Of a stretch of 6,036 nt of DNA, positions 5,068 through 6,036 are shown in pieces (position 1 is the stretch's first letter; every line of letters begins with the position of its first letter). The stretch comes from Syntrophomonadaceae bacterium (lineage in GTDB: Bacteria > Bacillota_D > Dethiobacteria > DTU022): contig PUNU01000162.1 in NCBI GenBank assembly GCA_003551865.1, forward strand, positions 1 through 6,036, written 5' to 3'. The translations under genes were made by a program, and so were the position numbers. The notes beneath the pieces are model-generated. The model saw nothing but the letters and a program-made list of their open reading frames with translations, was not told the origin of the DNA and did no database searches.

Positions 5068-5490
5068 ATGAGAAGGATAGTCAGGTATGGTATGCAATTT
5101 GTTTTTATTATGGCAATCTGCGTATCCCTGGTAGCACTAAGCGCCCAACCGGTTTATGCCAGCGAAGATGCTGAGAAAGAAGCTGCTATAGAAAGAGCCC
5201 ACGAGGCTATAAACGCGCTTCCCGATTTCCCAGACATAACTGCGGAACACAGGCCTCAGGTTGAAGAAGCCCGCCGTTTGGTCGATGCTGCCTATGAAGC
5301 AGGGGCAACAAGGGTAGATATGTGTGTCAAGGGTGCTTTGCTGAGAATGATTGAAGACAAACTGGACCTATTTGTCGATGATGAAATACCGTTGCCGCCG
5401 ACCGGAGGTTTTGCAACTCCCCTTGTCCTCGGCTTGATGCTGACAGGATCTGGAGTGCTTTTGACATGGCACAGTAAGAGACAAAAGTAG
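5068..5490 (+). CDS. Small secreted, LPPTG-anchored surface protein
   Basis: A 140-aa pre-protein with the full layout of a sortase substrate. Residues 1-31 are a signal peptide with basic start (MRRIVR), hydrophobic core and a likely cleavage after VYA31. Residues 37-103 form a charged, helical domain (starting AIERAHEAINALP and containing VEEARRLVDAAYEAGA) that resembles the short Ala-rich helical modules seen in many Gram-positive surface proteins. Residues 109-113 are LPPTG, followed by a hydrophobic stretch and the tail KRQK. Sortase would cleave between Thr and Gly and link the protein to peptidoglycan. The mature part would be only about 80 residues, unusually short, with one cysteine (C86). 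ATG 5068 has AAGGAG 10 nt upstream; the ATG at 5061 is out of frame. No sortase gene is in the window. The ligand or role is unknown. Confidence 0.85.
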   Translation: MRRIVRYGMQFVFIMAICVSLVALSAQPVYASEDAEKEAAIERAHEAINALPDFPDITAEHRPQVEEARRLVDAAYEAGATRVDMCVKGALLRMIEDKLDLFVDDEIPLPPTGGFATPLVLGLMLTGSGVLLTWHSKRQK

Positions 5491-5548
5491 CGGGTTAAAA
5501 GGTATGCTGTAAAGTAAATATAACTGCAAGAATCTAGCAATTGCACCA

Positions 5549-5584
5549 AAAAGCCCTGACGTTGATAGTTCGGCAGGGCTTTTT
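5549..5584. terminator. Two-sided terminator between convergent genes
   Basis: AAAAGCCCTG (5549-5558) pairs with CAGGGCTTTT (5574-5583) around a 15-nt loop. T-runs follow the stem on both strands (TTTTTGTTTT on plus, TTTTTGG on minus). It lies 58 nt after the LPPTG gene and 34 nt beyond the stop of the minus-strand gene, so it can serve both. Confidence 0.9.
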
Positions 5585-5617
5585 GTTTTAGCTTCGCTTT
5601 TTCAGGTGGCCTTATGC

Positions 5618-6036
5618 TTAAAATTCGAAAAACGGAGAGTCGGATCCGCTGCTAGGGGTCCACCAGTCGGAGACGCCTCCGCCGCTTAGCTTGTTTTCAT
5701 AGGAGACACCGTATTTTTCGCTAAGGGCCCGGATGATCTGGTTATAAGTTTTCGTCAGCTCTGCTTGTTCATCCCGCTCAGCGTCCGGAAATTTTTTCTC
5801 AATATTACTCAGTGCCCTCTTGGCCTGTTCTATTTCCCTTTTTTCTGCAGCGGTTAATTCATCCCTGTCAGGTTCCGGAGCTGTCTCCGGTTCGGGCTCC
5901 GGTGAAGGTTCAGGGGCCGGGGCTTCAGGGGCCGGGGCGGCGGTTTCTCCAGGATCGTCGGCCGGTTCATCGGCATCTTCTTCAGGTTCTTTAGGCATGG
6001 GTTCCTCTTCTTCACCGTCCCGCGGGCCCGAGGTGC
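5618..6036 (-). CDS. Acidic Pro/Glu-rich protein, 5' end beyond the window
   Basis: The reading frame is open to the window edge, and the residues before the first ATG in view (5998) continue the same acidic character (DGEEEEP), so I take that Met as internal and the gene as cut; ATG 5998 as a true start remains possible. Visible order: an acidic stretch (KEPEEDADEP), a Pro/Glu/Ala linker of about 30 residues, a charged and probably helical segment of about 50 residues (starting TAAEKREIEQAKRAL), and a Gly/Ser/Trp-rich C-terminus ending SPFFEF. Such linkers commonly span a cell wall or join domains, so an envelope or secreted protein is possible, but no signal sequence is in view. No family recognised. 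It converges on the LPPTG gene. Confidence 0.75.
   Translation of the reverse strand, partial: TSGPRDGEEEEPMPKEPEEDADEPADDPGETAAPAPEAPAPEPSPEPEPETAPEPDRDELTAAEKREIEQAKRALSNIEKKFPDAERDEQAELTKTYNQIIRALSEKYGVSYENKLSGGGVSDWWTPSSGSDSPFFEF
5909..5938 (-). repeat. Two tandem 15-nt repeats in the Pro/Glu linker
   Basis: Two exact, adjacent copies of TTCAGGGGCCGGGGC (5909-5923 and 5924-5938) encode the Ala-Pro-Glu repeats of the linker in the minus-strand gene. Identity at the DNA level, including third positions, suggests a recent duplication. Copy number may vary between strains. Confidence 0.85.

Noticed and set aside
1..6036. CRISPR array
   Set aside because: No regularly spaced direct repeats were found; the only exact tandem repeat noticed is the 15-nt coding duplication at 5909-5938.

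Overview
The window looks like a chromosomal segment of a Gram-positive, Firmicutes-type bacterium, most plausibly a Desulfotomaculum/Pelotomaculum-like or Moorella-like clostridium. The reasons are strong AGGAGG-type ribosome binding sites, GTG and TTG starts, a sigma-A-like promoter, U-tailed terminators, a sortase-type LPPTG surface protein, and a linked thiolase and crotonase pair of the kind used in anaerobic acyl-CoA metabolism. The taxon is inferred and was not checked by any search.

Layout. Positions 1-175 hold the 3' end of a tRNA-Ser, a complete tRNA-Arg(ACG) and a strong hairpin terminator. Positions 297-2310 carry a GC-rich minus-strand operon: a thiolase followed 25 nt later by a crotonase/enoyl-CoA hydratase family protein. 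Just upstream of the thiolase lies a short fragment that reads like the NAD-binding N-terminus of a 3-hydroxyacyl-CoA dehydrogenase, so the operon may once have encoded three consecutive beta-oxidation steps. The rest of the 2311-2703 gap holds hairpins and weak promoter candidates.

Positions 2704-3898 are the centrepiece, a compact two-gene encapsulin nanocompartment operon. A 117-aa encapsulated ferritin-like cargo protein, with the family's ferroxidase residues and a C-terminal docking peptide, is followed 14 nt later by a 263-aa family 1 encapsulin shell protein and a textbook terminator. The cargo should oxidise Fe(II) and the shell should store the mineral, giving iron storage and protection from oxidative stress.

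Positions 3899-4716 hold a spacer with hairpins, a well-formed sigma-A promoter, a GlsB/YeaQ/YmgE-type small membrane protein, a 55-aa two-helix membrane protein, and then a densely folded non-coding stretch ending in a T-run. Positions 4717-5067 are gene-free and become AT-rich, with several short dyads. Positions 5068-5490 encode a 140-aa secreted protein with a signal peptide, a short helical domain and an LPPTG sorting signal. It converges on a minus-strand gene (5618 to the window edge) for an acidic, Pro/Glu-rich protein whose start lies outside the window; a two-sided terminator separates them.

The encapsulin operon is a known type of system. The less expected items are the dehydrogenase remnant, the crotonase lacking its second catalytic Glu, the very small LPPTG protein, and the folded non-coding stretch at 4585-4716.
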